DNA of 24,769 nt from CAYYHA01 sp964471535 (GCA_964471535.1 CAYYHA010000040.1:1-24769), one strand, 5' to 3'. Positions 1 through 7,861 are shown, counted from the first letter of the stretch. Notes: generated from the sequence alone by a model not told the origin. Numbers and translations: made by a program.

Positions 1-2134
1 CATGGACCGAACCCCCGCTGGCGTCGGCGATGGCACGCAAGAGCTCGGGCCGCGGCGCCGGGTCCACCCACTCCACGCTGCTCGCCCGTACCAGCACCGC
101 CCCCTCTTCCCGGCCCAGCCGAGTGTCCGGAGCCTGTGGATCCGACCCTTCCGCCACCGCCTCGGCCACGAGCTTGAAGGCGCCGGCCTCCCAGGGACCT
201 AGGTCGAAGGTGGCGACTCCGTCCTCGCCCGCATGCCCCGTCTCGTGGGCCACCCGATGTCCATCGGGCCCGTAGGCCTCGAGGACGACCTTCGCCCCCT
301 TCGCCGGGCCGTACTCCTTGTCGCGCACCACCACCTCGACGGCGATCGGTTCCCCCGGTTCGAAGGCGTCCTTCAGGGGGCGGAGGTGGACGTTGGTCAG
401 GTCGGGGTCGCGGATGAGCCAACGCATGGCACCGGTCCAGAAGCGGTCGTAGAAGCGGCGGTCACCGCCGAGACCCGCCGCGGGGAAGCTCCAGAACCAG
501 GTGCTGTCGGTCATCACGGCGATCACCCGACCTCTCCCCACCTCCCAGGCCGCCACCACCGGGGCGTTCCGCCCCGCCGTCTTCAAGAAGGGATGCTCGA
601 GGAGCACCTGCGCCTCGGGCTTCACCGCCGCCACCAAGTTGATGCCGTGGAGTTCGGGCATGCCGCCGAGCGCCGCCTGGGCACCGGCGGTGACCGGGTG
701 CCGCCGCCCCTCGGGGGTGAGCCGCGGGGCGAAGGGCGATTCGTCGATGGTGCCGAGGCCCTGCGGGAGCAGCCGCACCGGCAGGATGTCCTCGATGTAG
801 GTTCCCTGGTAGCGCCCTTCCGAGAAGGCCCGCTCGCCCCCCACCATGACGAAGGCGCCTCCGTCCTCCACGTAGCGGCGGATGTTTCCCAGGTATTGGG
901 CCATGTTGTAGGGCAGGTAGTCGAAGTTCTGGAAGATGACGAGATCGAAGGTCTTGAGCTCCTGGGTGAAGAGCTCGTGGGTGGGGAAGGGGATGAGCGA
1001 GAGGTCGTTCTGCGGGACCGTCGTCGAGTCCTGCGGGGTCCTCAAGATGAAGAAGGAGATGAGGTCGACGTTGGGGTCCTTCTTCAAGAGCCCGCGGAGG
1101 AAGCGTTCGTCCCAACTCGGCCGCCCCACCACCTGCAGCACCCGGATGCGGTCGCGGATCACCTTCAGCACGAAGGAGCGCGCGTTGTTGGTGGTGACCG
1201 CCTCGCCCGCGAGCGTGGGCGCCTCGATGGTGTAGATGAACTTGCCGGTGGTGTCGGGCGTGAAGCGAAAGCGGACCCGGGTCTCCTCGCCCTCCCGCAG
1301 GCGCACCGTCTTCGTCGAGAGCACCCGCCCCTCGCGCCGCAGCGTGATGGGCAGATCCTGCGTGCCGAATCCCCGGGCGTAGAGGACCGCTTCCACCTCG
1401 ATGGCGCTGCGGACGAAGGCGAAGTCCTCCGCGAGCACCCGCACCACCGCGACGTCCTTCAGGGCGTCGCGGTCGCCGGCGACGAAGCTGTGCACCGGGG
1501 CGCCGAGGGCGCTCAACGCCTCGGCCACCTCGGGGCTCAAGCCGGAGGCGAGCGCGTCGTTGTCCGCGCCGTCGGTGAGGAGCAGGACCCCCGCCAGGCG
1601 GCGGCCCCCGGCGGGACCCGAGCCGCTCGCCGCCCAGCGCAGCGCCGGCCACAGCGCGGTGCGCTTGCCGCTCGCCGACTCGATGCGTGCGAGGTGGGCA
1701 AGGTCTGTCGGGTAGACGGAGGCGTCGAAGGTGGCGAACTCGAAGACGAAGCGATCGGCGAGGCGGCGGAAGTACTCGGTGTCACCGGCGAGCAGGGACC
1801 TCGCGAGGTCGAGGCGCGTGGCGCGACCGCTCCCCGCCGGTAGCATCATGCTGGCAGAGGTGTCGAGGAGCACCGCGATGCGATTCTTCACCCGGCGCAC
1901 CTGCAAGAGCTGCACCGCCGGTTCGAGGAGGAGGACGGCGGCGACGAGGACGGCACCGGCGCGCAGCGCGAGCAGGAGACGCCGCCGCCAGGGGCGCCCC
2001 TCCTTACGCAGCCCATGCCAGGCAGAGAGCAGCGCCGAGACCAGCGCGAGCCCGATGAGGACGATCGCCCACCCGGGCAGCGGCGAGAGCAGGGTGAGTG
2101 TCCAGTCGTTGAACTCGCTCGCCGAATCGACCAC
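1..2134 (-). CDS. VWA / glutamine amidotransferase-like membrane protein (3' partial)
   Basis: The reading frame starts at a GTG (2134-2132), two bases after the DUF4159 stop, and runs off the window after about 711 codons. Two hydrophobic helices (about residues 21-38 and 52-75) are followed by a VWA domain with a MIDAS motif DTSAS at 91-95 and a second acidic motif LLLTDGADN near 185-192. After a beta-rich linker, a class-I glutamine amidotransferase-like fold follows (about 330-560: RVLQVVGRPSWDERFLR, then FDLVIFQNFDYLPY and YVEDGGAFVMVGGE). No catalytic Cys-His-Glu triad is evident, so this is probably a non-enzymatic fold. An Ig-like segment (FEPGEPIAVEVVV) lies near the visible end. The arrangement matches the large VWA membrane proteins that accompany DUF4159 proteins. 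The role is unproven; envelope assembly or metal-dependent protein interaction are inferences. No strong ribosome site is seen, so translation is probably coupled to the upstream gene. Confidence 0.85.
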   Translation of the reverse strand, partial: MVDSASEFNDWTLTLLSPLPGWAIVLIGLALVSALLSAWHGLRKEGRPWRRRLLLALRAGAVLVAAVLLLEPAVQLLQVRRVKNRIAVLLDTSASMMLPAGSGRATRLDLARSLLAGDTEYFRRLADRFVFEFATFDASVYPTDLAHLARIESASGKRTALWPALRWAASGSGPAGGRRLAGVLLLTDGADNDALASGLSPEVAEALSALGAPVHSFVAGDRDALKDVAVVRVLAEDFAFVRSAIEVEAVLYARGFGTQDLPITLRREGRVLSTKTVRLREGEETRVRFRFTPDTTGKFIYTIEAPTLAGEAVTTNNARSFVLKVIRDRIRVLQVVGRPSWDERFLRGLLKKDPNVDLISFFILRTPQDSTTVPQNDLSLIPFPTHELFTQELKTFDLVIFQNFDYLPYNMAQYLGNIRRYVEDGGAFVMVGGERAFSEGRYQGTYIEDILPVRLLPQGLGTIDESPFAPRLTPEGRRHPVTAGAQAALGGMPELHGINLVAAVKPEAQVLLEHPFLKTAGRNAPVVAAWEVGRGRVIAVMTDSTWFWSFPAAGLGGDRRFYDRFWTGAMRWLIRDPDLTNVHLRPLKDAFEPGEPIAVEVVVRDKEYGPAKGAKVVLEAYGPDGHRVAHETGHAGEDGVATFDLGPWEAGAFKLVAEAVAEGSDPQAPDTRLGREEGAVLVRASSVEWVDPAPRPELLRAIADASGGSVH

Positions 2135-2136
2135 CG

Positions 2137-2910
2137 CTAGCTCTTGCGCCGCTTGAGGATGAAGGGGAGGTGGACCTGATCGTCCTTGTAGTCCAGGCAC
2201 ATGGCGTACATCACCAGGTTCACCCCCAGCCGGAAGGCCATCTCCCGCTGCCGGGGATCGACGTCGTACTCCCACATGCCCAAATCGTCGCGCGCCCACG
2301 CGCCCATCAGGTCGTTGTGGCTGTAGACCACCGCGAGGCGATCGTCGAGCACCACCGACGACAGATAGGGTCTTCGCAGCACCCGCCCGCTCGGCTCGTC
2401 GAGGAGGTAGAAGGACTTGTAGAGGACGTGCTTTCGCGGGACCGGCTCCACCTTGGCGCCGGGAAGTGCCCGTTCGAGAAGTCGCCGCACCGACTGGTCG
2501 AAGGGGGAGCCGAGGTCACCCTCGGCGCTGTCCACGAAGAGCAGCCCCCCGTAGGTGAGGTGGCGGCGCAGGCTCGCTACGCTCCGCTCGTCGAAGGGTG
2601 GGAAGGCATCACGGCCGGCGAGCACGAGCAGCGGATGGTAAAAGATCTGCGGATCGGAGAGGCTCAGCAGACGGCTCTCCAGCTTCGCTTCGATGCTGGT
2701 GCGCTTGACCACCTCCCAGGCGAGGCGCCGGAGCGCGGTGGGGCGCGGGTTGGGATCGCCGGGGTGGTCCACCACCGCGAAGACGAGCTGGCTCGTCTCC
2801 CCGAAGGCGCGCGCGCGCCACGGCAAAGCGAGGCCGAGCAGGCCAGCGAGGCCCGCCCGAAGTACGGCGCGGCGGCTGCATGCGCTCTTTCTGGGGTCAC
2901 GGTGCGACAC
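2137..2910 (-). CDS. DUF4159 domain protein with twin-arginine signal
   Basis: This 257-residue protein starts at GTG 2910, preceded by an AAGAAGG-type ribosome site about 7 nt upstream. It overlaps the end of the upstream lipoprotein gene by 14 nt. The N-terminus carries SRRAVLRAG (12-20) followed by a hydrophobic stretch and an ARA cleavage-like site, which is a typical Tat signal peptide. The mature part has DUF4159 hallmarks: an early FAVVDHPGDPNPRP strand, LRRHLTYGGLLFVDSAEG in the middle, and YSHNDLMGAWARDD then FRLGVNLVMYAMCLDYKDDQ near the end. DUF4159 has a glutamine amidotransferase-like fold and no established reaction. It sits directly before a VWA/GATase membrane protein, the usual partner, so the two probably work together in the periplasm. 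Confidence 0.9.
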   Translation of the reverse strand: MSHRDPRKSACSRRAVLRAGLAGLLGLALPWRARAFGETSQLVFAVVDHPGDPNPRPTALRRLAWEVVKRTSIEAKLESRLLSLSDPQIFYHPLLVLAGRDAFPPFDERSVASLRRHLTYGGLLFVDSAEGDLGSPFDQSVRRLLERALPGAKVEPVPRKHVLYKSFYLLDEPSGRVLRRPYLSSVVLDDRLAVVYSHNDLMGAWARDDLGMWEYDVDPRQREMAFRLGVNLVMYAMCLDYKDDQVHLPFILKRRKS

Positions 2911-3696
2911 GGATCGCCCTTCTTCCGCCGGAGTATGTCACGAGCTGTACCCGCCACCCGAGCCCCAGCGCGCGTTCGATGCGCCGCCGTGCGGCGGCGC
3001 GGGGAAGGATCTCGGGCCGCCCCGAGGCGCCGACGATGGGGACGGCCATCCCGAACTCGTCCAGGGCCGCTGCGGCGCGAAGATCGAGCCCGGGAGCCGA
3101 CACGGTCTCGGAAACGCGGGCCAGGGAGACGGCATTCCCCTGCCGAACGACCCAGGCCTCGAGGAAGCCACTGTAGAAGGCCTCGTCCACCGGGCCCGAG
3201 AAGCGGGCCAATGCCGCCTCGCGGCCGAAGCGCCGGGGTTCCACCGCCACCGGGATGCGACGGCGCACCACCACCTCGTCTCCCTCCCGGGGGATGCGTC
3301 GCTCCACCATCGCCGGGCCTCGGATGCCGGCCGGGAGCGGTCGCACCCGCAGGCGAAGCCACAGGGTGCCGGTGCCGGGACGGGGAAAGTGCAGGCCGAG
3401 CCGCCACCGCCCCGTCTCGCCCGGGGGAACGAAGCCGAAGGCCCGCAGGCGGTCGCCCGCAGGAACGAAGAGCCGCCGGGTGCCGCGGCCGAGGCCCCGC
3501 GCCTCGAGGGCCAGGACGACGAAGGGCCGCGTGCCCGTGTTGACGACCTCGATGGGCAGCGTCAGGCCGAAGCCCTCCACCAGGTGCTCGAGACGGGTCT
3601 GGGGGAAGCGCAGCTCGAGTGCGAGGGTGGGCTCGGCCGGGGCAGGCGGGCCAGCGGGAGCCTGCGGGCCCCGAGCCGCACACGCGAAGAGGCCGA
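2897..3696 (-). CDS. Lipoprotein of unknown function (5' end lost in assembly gap)
   Basis: The frame reads from the N gap to a TGA at 2899-2897, giving about 266 visible residues. The first residues after the gap are GLFACAARGPQAPAG. LFAC is a good lipobox (Cys codon at 3682-3680), so the missing start and most of the signal peptide lie in the gap. An internal GTG at 3580 could open a shorter frame, but the lipobox argues the gene begins upstream. The mature protein is Pro/Ala-rich for about 15 residues, then beta-rich with an Ig-like pattern (LPIEVVNTGTRPFVVLALEARG, then FVPPGETGRWRLGLHFP). A C-terminal alpha/beta part ends in GWRVQLVTYSGGRRAIRVAP. I do not recognise the family. It overlaps the DUF4159 gene by 14 nt and is probably an outer-membrane or periplasmic partner of that operon. 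Confidence 0.75.
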
Positions 3697-3706
3697 NNNN
3701 NNNNNN
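3697..3706. other. Assembly gap (10 N)
   Basis: Ten undetermined bases separate two minus-strand lipoprotein genes. If exactly ten bases were missing, the downstream frame would hit the TGA at 3709-3707 only four codons above its first known full codon. That leaves no room for a signal peptide, so the run is more likely a placeholder than a true length. Confidence 0.95.
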
Positions 3707-4336
3707 TCACGGCGCTGCGCGACCGAAGGCGAGGAGCACCGCGCTTCGGACCCGCCGGTCCCCGACGAAGTGCTCGACGCGCACCGGTCCCACGCCCTTG
3801 CAGAAGGTCTGTCGCAGTCGCTCCTGCCCCTCCGGTGGTGCCGCTTCGATCACCACGCAGCCCGAGAAGGTCCCCGCCGGCGTGTCCATCCGGGCGCCGG
3901 TCTCCACCACCCGCGCCTCGCCGCCGGCGGTGCGCCAGCGGCGGCCCACCTCGAGGGGCCATGGGAGCAGCCAGGCGCCATGGGCGGGGAGGAAGAGCCC
4001 GCCTGGACGCACCTCGTAGACGTACTCCGTGGTGCCCGAGCGAAGACGGGCTCGACCCCCCTCGACCGAGAGGACCCGGGTGATGCGCATCTGTGCCGTG
4101 CCGTTGGCATCGGTGATGCGGTGGGTCCAGGTCATCCCCGGCGCAAGCGGGTACAGGCCGAGCACGCCTTCGGCCCGCGGCGGCCTTGTGGGCGCGCCGG
4201 CGCAGCCCGCAGCGGCGACGCAGGCGAGGGCCAACGAGGCAAGGAGGAGGCGCCTCGGGCTGCGGCGGCGGTGGCGAGCAGGACGGGGCTTCACGCGTCG
4301 CCACAGTCGACCGAGGGACCGGCGGCACGAATCCAT
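3707..4336 (-). CDS. Lipoprotein of unknown function
   Basis: A 209-residue protein is encoded from ATG 4336. A GTG at 4294 (codon 15) is an alternative start that would give a more usual signal-peptide length. A basic N-region (RRRSPRR) is followed by LLLASLALACVAAAGC, a clear lipoprotein signal with the lipidated Cys at residue 45. The mature part is beta-rich: YPLAPGMTWTHRITDANGTA, repeated short strands, then GARMDTPAGTFSGCVVIE and FCKGVGPVRVEH. Phrases such as 'TPAGTFSGC' and 'GVGPVR' are common in small secreted bacterial lipoproteins with a lipocalin/beta-barrel-like repeat, but I cannot name the family. It ends directly at the N gap and lies 19 nt downstream of the 77-residue gene, in the same direction as the VWA operon. 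Confidence 0.8.
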   Translation of the reverse strand: MDSCRRSLGRLWRRVKPRPARHRRRSPRRLLLASLALACVAAAGCAGAPTRPPRAEGVLGLYPLAPGMTWTHRITDANGTAQMRITRVLSVEGGRARLRSGTTEYVYEVRPGGLFLPAHGAWLLPWPLEVGRRWRTAGGEARVVETGARMDTPAGTFSGCVVIEAAPPEGQERLRQTFCKGVGPVRVEHFVGDRRVRSAVLLAFGRAAP

Positions 4337-4355
4337 GCAGCGTCCCGGGCCGCCC

Positions 4356-4589
4356 TCAGTCCTCGTACTTCTTGTAGCGCCGGTGGATCCGCAGCACCTC
4401 CCCCGGCTTCCGCTCGATCTCGATGGTCTCCTCCTTCGGCACCATCTGCTTGCTCACCGCACAGAAGACCTGCTCCGAGGAGGCCTGCTCGGTGCCTTCG
4501 CCGGCGGCGCCGGCCTCGGCCGTCTCCGGGCCGGGGGAGGTCGCGGCGCTCGCGTGCTCGTCGGTGGGGCTGTGTTCCTGATCGGGCAT
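4356..4589 (-). CDS. Small acidic-N-terminus protein of unknown function, 77 aa
   Basis: The start is ATG 4589, chosen because a GGAG ribosome site lies about 8 nt upstream; the longer frame above it is basic and Ser/Arg-rich, like a shadow. The first 40 residues are low-complexity Ala/Glu/Ser/Thr/Pro and probably disordered. The C-terminal 37 residues (VFCAVSKQMVPKEETIEIER, then a basic end IHRRYKKYED) look folded. FCAVSKQMVPKEETIE resembles a degenerate treble-clef/zinc-ribbon start, but only one Cys is present. It is the first gene of the leftward lipoprotein/DUF4159/VWA operon. It faces the 4693 gene across about 100 bp that must hold divergent promoters, though I could not pick them out. 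Confidence 0.7.
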   Translation of the reverse strand: MPDQEHSPTDEHASAATSPGPETAEAGAAGEGTEQASSEQVFCAVSKQMVPKEETIEIERKPGEVLRIHRRYKKYED

Positions 4590-4692
4590 GGCTTGACTCC
4601 GTTCCCGAGGACTTGGATGGATGAGGCGGGCGGTAGGTAGCACGGCCGGCCCTGGCCCGCAACGGCGGCTTCGTGCTAACAAGGCAACGCCC

Positions 4693-4977
4693 ATGGCGAG
4701 GTCGAAGCGCAAGACGGGAAAGGGCAGGAAGGGTTCCACCGAGGAGGCGGACCTCATCGCTCGGCTCCGCGCCGCCGAGGCGCGGGGCGACGAGGTGGAA
4801 GCTCGGCGGCTGGCCCGGCGCATTCTCGCGGAGGAGGAGGGCAACGAGGAGGCGCTCGCTGCGGCGCGGGCGGTGCTCGATCGGCAGCGCCTGCACCCCG
4901 TCTACCTCGCCTACGCGGTGGGGGGCTTGCTCCTCTGGGCGCTCGTCTTCTACTTGGGCGTCCTCCTCCGCCGCTGA
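4693..4977 (+). CDS. Small tail-anchored membrane protein, 94 aa
   Basis: The start is ATG 4693 (MARSKRKTGK), with AAGG about 9 nt upstream; an upstream in-frame ATG at 4621 gives a leader without coding character. Residues 1-14 are strongly basic. Residues 16-65 form an Ala/Glu/Arg-rich helical pair resembling one TPR-like repeat (EARRLARRILAEEEGNEEALAAARAVL). Residues 70-91 form one C-terminal transmembrane helix (PVYLAYAVGGLLLWALVFYL) followed by LLRR. The topology predicts a cytoplasmic N-terminal domain anchored by its tail. The function is unknown. A 19-nt gap to the next membrane protein suggests co-transcription. Confidence 0.75.
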   Translation: MARSKRKTGKGRKGSTEEADLIARLRAAEARGDEVEARRLARRILAEEEGNEEALAAARAVLDRQRLHPVYLAYAVGGLLLWALVFYLGVLLRR

Positions 4978-4996
4978 AGCGACTAGACTTGGGGTC

Positions 4997-5695
4997 GTGG
5001 ATCTGGGCGTCCTCATGGACCTCCTCGCCGCAGGGAGGCGCGTGCCCGCGCTGGCCGCGGCGCTGCTTGTGCCCTTGGGACTCTTCTACCTCTTCCTGGG
5101 CAAGCGCTACGTCCGTCTCTTCATGGTCGGTCTGATGGGGGCGGTGGGCTTCGAACTCGGGCGCCAAATCGCCGCCTGGGCGGGCCTCTCGCCGCTGTGG
5201 GTCGCCGTTCCGCTCGCGGCTGGCCTGGCGGCCGTCGCCTATCCCCTCTACGCCGCCGCCGTCTTCCTCGGTGTGGGCACGGCGCTCGGCCTGCTCCTGG
5301 CGGAGACGGTGGCGGTGCTCACCGGCCAGCGCCACTACTTTTTGCTCTTCTTCGGTGGCGGCCTCCTCGGGGGCGGCCTCGGTGCGCTCGCGCTGCTCCG
5401 TCCCGTCTCCATCCTTCTCACGGCGGCGGGCGGAGCCTACCTCTTCTTCACGGGCGGGGTGGCGCTAGGCCGCTGGATCCCCTTTCTCGCCACCCTGCCC
5501 GCCGACTACCCCCTGCTCTCCGCCGGGATCCTTGCGGTGCTGACCCTGACCGGCGTGATGACGCAGCTGGGCCTGAAGGACGTGGAGGTACTCCGCGCCG
5601 AGAAGCTCGAGCGCCTGGCCGCAGAGGCGAAGAAGCGCGAGGAGGAAGAGGCTCGCCGTCGCTGGGAGCGCTACCTCGGTACGGGGCAGGACTAA
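4997..5695 (+). CDS. DUF4203-like polytopic membrane protein
   Basis: This protein of about 232 residues is predicted from GTG 4997; ATG 5015 (MDLLAAGRR) is an equally possible start, and neither has a good ribosome site. About seven hydrophobic segments are visible, with glycine-rich packing motifs (FFGGGLLGGGLGALALL, LLTAAGGAYLFFTGGVALG). KRYVRLFMVGLMGAVGFELGR after the first helix is typical of the DUF4203 (TMEM198-like) family. A highly charged C-terminal tail (residues about 195-232, LERLAAEAKKREEEEARRRWERYL) should be a cytoplasmic coiled coil. The family assignment is from pattern recognition and is moderate. No biochemical role is established for bacterial members. Confidence 0.75.
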   Translation: MDLGVLMDLLAAGRRVPALAAALLVPLGLFYLFLGKRYVRLFMVGLMGAVGFELGRQIAAWAGLSPLWVAVPLAAGLAAVAYPLYAAAVFLGVGTALGLLLAETVAVLTGQRHYFLLFFGGGLLGGGLGALALLRPVSILLTAAGGAYLFFTGGVALGRWIPFLATLPADYPLLSAGILAVLTLTGVMTQLGLKDVEVLRAEKLERLAAEAKKREEEEARRRWERYLGTGQD

Positions 5696-5705
5696 GGCCT
5701 CTTTC

Positions 5706-5781
5706 GCCGGGCCCGTTCTCCTGAGGCCCGGCGTCGCATCCACCCGCAGGGGAGCCGGGGAAGGGGGGTAGGGTGCGACGC
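5706..5781. terminator. Tandem GC-rich hairpins, possible terminator region
   Basis: Two perfect 8-bp inverted repeats follow the DUF4203 gene. GCCGGGCC (5706-5713) pairs with GGCCCGGC (5725-5732) around an 11-nt loop. GCGTCGCA (5731-5738) pairs with TGCGACGC (5774-5781) around 35 nt. The two share two bases, so they cannot form completely at once. There is no U-tract after either, so intrinsic termination is uncertain. They lie between two same-strand genes. Confidence 0.35.
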
Positions 5782-5870
5782 GGCGCGGAGGCGGCGGGCC
5801 CTGGCGCAAGCGGCGGCGGCCCGTCTGTGCTATGGTGACTCGGGCACGGGGGTCGGCAGAAAGGGTTGGG

Positions 5871-7097
5871 ATGGATCTAGGCAGCTCCGGACACGAGCAT
5901 GGGGCAACGCCTCCCCCGTCGCAGCGGACCGGTGCGGGGGCGGCGGCGCAGCAGAAGGGACCCGTTGCCACGGCGCCCACGGTCCTCGTGGTCGACGATC
6001 ACGAGGTCAACCGAGAGCTTCTCTGCCACCTCTTGACCCACGAAGGGTTTCGGGTGCTTACCGCGGGCGACGGGGAGGAGGCCTTGGAGACCCTACGCGG
6101 CGCCGATATCGACCTGGTCCTCCTCGACGTGATGATGCCCCGCATGGATGGCTTCGAGGTCTGCCGGGTGGTGCGCACCGAGATGAAGCGCCTCGACCTC
6201 CCCATCATCTTCATCACCGCCTACGGAGATCAGGAGGCGCGGCGACGGGGAAAGGCGGTGGGCGGCGACGACTTCCTCACGCGGCCGGTGGACCGGGAGG
6301 AGCTGCTCGCCCGGGCCCGCAGCCTCATCCGCACGAAGGCCTGGCACGATGCACAGGCGGAGGAGCGGGCACGGCTCGCCGGCGCCCTCGAGGAGACGCA
6401 GGAGCAGCTCCTGCGGCTGGAGCGCCTGGCCACCCTGGGGACCCTGGCCGCCGGGGTGGGGCACGAGCTGGGCAACCTCGCCACGGTGCTGGGCTCGACG
6501 GTGCTCTTCCTCGAGGAAGACCTGGCGGCCGGCCGCTCCGTCGAGGAGCACCTTTCGATCTTGCAGAGCATCGCCGGCCATCTGAAGTCCCATGCGCGCC
6601 ACCTCCTCGATGCCGGTCGCCCCGGCGCCTCGGAGCCAGTGGTGGTGGACCTGCGCGACGTGGCCCGTCAGGTCGCTTCCATGCTGGAGATCTCCGGCCG
6701 CGCCAAGGCGTGTCGGATCCGCCTCGACCTTCCCGACGCGCCCGTCCGCCTGCGTGCCCGTCCCGTGCAGCTCGAGCAGGTGCTCGTCAACCTGGTGGTC
6801 AACGCCAGCGATGCCGTCCGTGACGCGCGCCGAGAGGACGGCACCATCGAGATCCGCCTGCGCGAGACGGGCGGGGAGGTGATCCTCGAGGTGGAGGACA
6901 ACGGCTGCGGCATCCCCCCCGAGCACCTCGAGGCCATCCGGGAGACCTATTTCACGACCAAGCCGCCCGACCGAGGGACCGGCCTGGGGGTGCCGGTGGC
7001 CATTCGAATCGTCGAGGCGCATGGCGGCACGCTCGAGTACGAGAGTGAAGTCGGCCACGGAACGGTGGCTCGGGTGCGCCTGCCAGGCGGAACCTAG
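5871..7097 (+). CDS. Receiver-histidine kinase fusion protein
   Basis: The start is ATG 5871, with AAGGG at 5861-5865 as ribosome site; an ATG 39 nt upstream lacks one. The protein is 408 residues with no membrane segment. A receiver domain (about 36-155) has acidic pair D42/D43, phospho-acceptor D86 (LVLLDVMMPRMDG) and T116. At the usual invariant lysine of the KP motif there is R138 (FLTRPVD). A helix (about 158-190) leads to a HisKA-like region with H198 (VGHELGNLATVLG). An HATPase follows with N-box NASDA at 311-315, G1 DNGCGIP at 343-349 and G2 GTGLG at 369-373. The order receiver-then-kinase suggests the receiver controls the kinase, taking phosphate from another kinase. No separate partner regulator is adjacent. 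It lies alone between a membrane-protein pair and the convergent rpoH unit. Confidence 0.9.
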   Translation: MDLGSSGHEHGATPPPSQRTGAGAAAQQKGPVATAPTVLVVDDHEVNRELLCHLLTHEGFRVLTAGDGEEALETLRGADIDLVLLDVMMPRMDGFEVCRVVRTEMKRLDLPIIFITAYGDQEARRRGKAVGGDDFLTRPVDREELLARARSLIRTKAWHDAQAEERARLAGALEETQEQLLRLERLATLGTLAAGVGHELGNLATVLGSTVLFLEEDLAAGRSVEEHLSILQSIAGHLKSHARHLLDAGRPGASEPVVVDLRDVARQVASMLEISGRAKACRIRLDLPDAPVRLRARPVQLEQVLVNLVVNASDAVRDARREDGTIEIRLRETGGEVILEVEDNGCGIPPEHLEAIRETYFTTKPPDRGTGLGVPVAIRIVEAHGGTLEYESEVGHGTVARVRLPGGT

Positions 7098-7231
7098 GCG
7101 TCACGGCCGCTGCGCGGGCTCCGGTTGGGTCGCTTCCTTCGCCTAAGCCTTCGCGCCCTCCTGCGCCTGCCGCCCGGGCTGTGCCTCCGAAGGCGCACGG
7201 TGGGTTGGGTCGCCGCGGGTTCCCGCGTAGC
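7098..7231. other. Convergent intergenic region with short repeats
   Basis: This interval separates two genes that end facing each other. It holds an 11-bp direct repeat GGTTGGGTCGC at 7123-7133 and 7203-7213, and a 7-bp inverted repeat GCCTTCG/CGAAGGC at 7147-7153 and 7188-7194. The inverted repeat could form a weak shared terminator stem. There is no T-tract and no open frame worth calling. Confidence 0.4.
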
Positions 7232-7861
7232 TCACAGGGGCTCGATGCGCAGTTCGTCGAAGCACAGCGGCGTCTCCCAGGCGGAGAAGCCGAAGCGATC
7301 GTGACCGGGACCGACGAGCGGCTCGGGATCCTCCCAGTCGAAGAGGAGCACGTCGTCCACGAAGACCTGGATGCGCCCGCCGCGTCGCTCGAGGCGGATG
7401 GCGTAGGTGCGGCCCGGCTCCACCTTGAAGTCGCGGCGTTCCTTCCGGTCGGCGCCGTGCTCGTCGCGCCGCGCGAGCACCGAGATCGTGTTGTTCCAGC
7501 CCCCGAGGATGACGACGTATCCACTCTCGTGGTCGCGGCCGTTGCCGAAGACCTCGAACTTGATGTCGCCGGTGCGGCGGGTGCTCCGCGCCAGGAAGCG
7601 GATCCGCACGTCCCGCGGCAGGGGCACCTTCAGCCACACGGGGTTGTTCTTGACACCGCCGAGGCAGAGCCAGCCGCTGTCGATGCGCGGGCCCTCCGCA
7701 TCGAAGAACCAGCTGTACATCTCGCCCACCTCTTCCCGGTCGAAGTCGTCCTCGAAGGGCACCGTGCCCTTCGCCTCCGCCCGCCAGAAGAGCTGGTGGA
7801 GGAGCGGGATCTGAAGCAGGGCGATGAAGGCCCCGAGGAGGATCCACCCGCGCCGGCTCAT
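7232..7861 (-). CDS. Membrane-anchored LamG/DUF1080-like beta-sandwich protein
   Basis: This is a 209-residue protein whose ATG (7861-7859) overlaps the rpoH stop as ATGA, so translation is coupled. Residues 6-25 (WILLGAFIALLQIPLLHQLF) form an uncleaved signal anchor. The rest is a concanavalin-like beta sandwich: FEDDFDREEVGEMYSWFF at the start, then VRIRFLARSTRRTGDIKFEV, ISVLARRDEHG, GRTYAIRLERRGGRIQVFVD, and an end of GFSAWETPLCFDELRIEPL. This order of strands is typical of DUF1080/LamG-type sugar-binding or hydrolase domains. No catalytic residues can be named. It is probably periplasmic and may bind glycans. Why it is coupled to a heat-shock sigma factor is not known. Confidence 0.75.
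   Translation of the reverse strand: MSRRGWILLGAFIALLQIPLLHQLFWRAEAKGTVPFEDDFDREEVGEMYSWFFDAEGPRIDSGWLCLGGVKNNPVWLKVPLPRDVRIRFLARSTRRTGDIKFEVFGNGRDHESGYVVILGGWNNTISVLARRDEHGADRKERRDFKVEPGRTYAIRLERRGGRIQVFVDDVLLFDWEDPEPLVGPGHDRFGFSAWETPLCFDELRIEPL

Noticed and set aside
233..1843. Long plus-strand open frame (over 500 codons) opposite the VWA gene
   Set aside because: Its translation is low-complexity His/Arg/Glu/Gly-rich with no domain, while the minus strand encodes a coherent VWA/GATase protein. It is an antisense shadow typical of high-G+C DNA.
2664..4328. Minus-strand open frame of about 550 codons spanning the N gap
   Set aside because: It is Arg/Pro/Gly-rich and out of frame with two lipoproteins bearing good lipoboxes. 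It stays open only through composition and the Ns.
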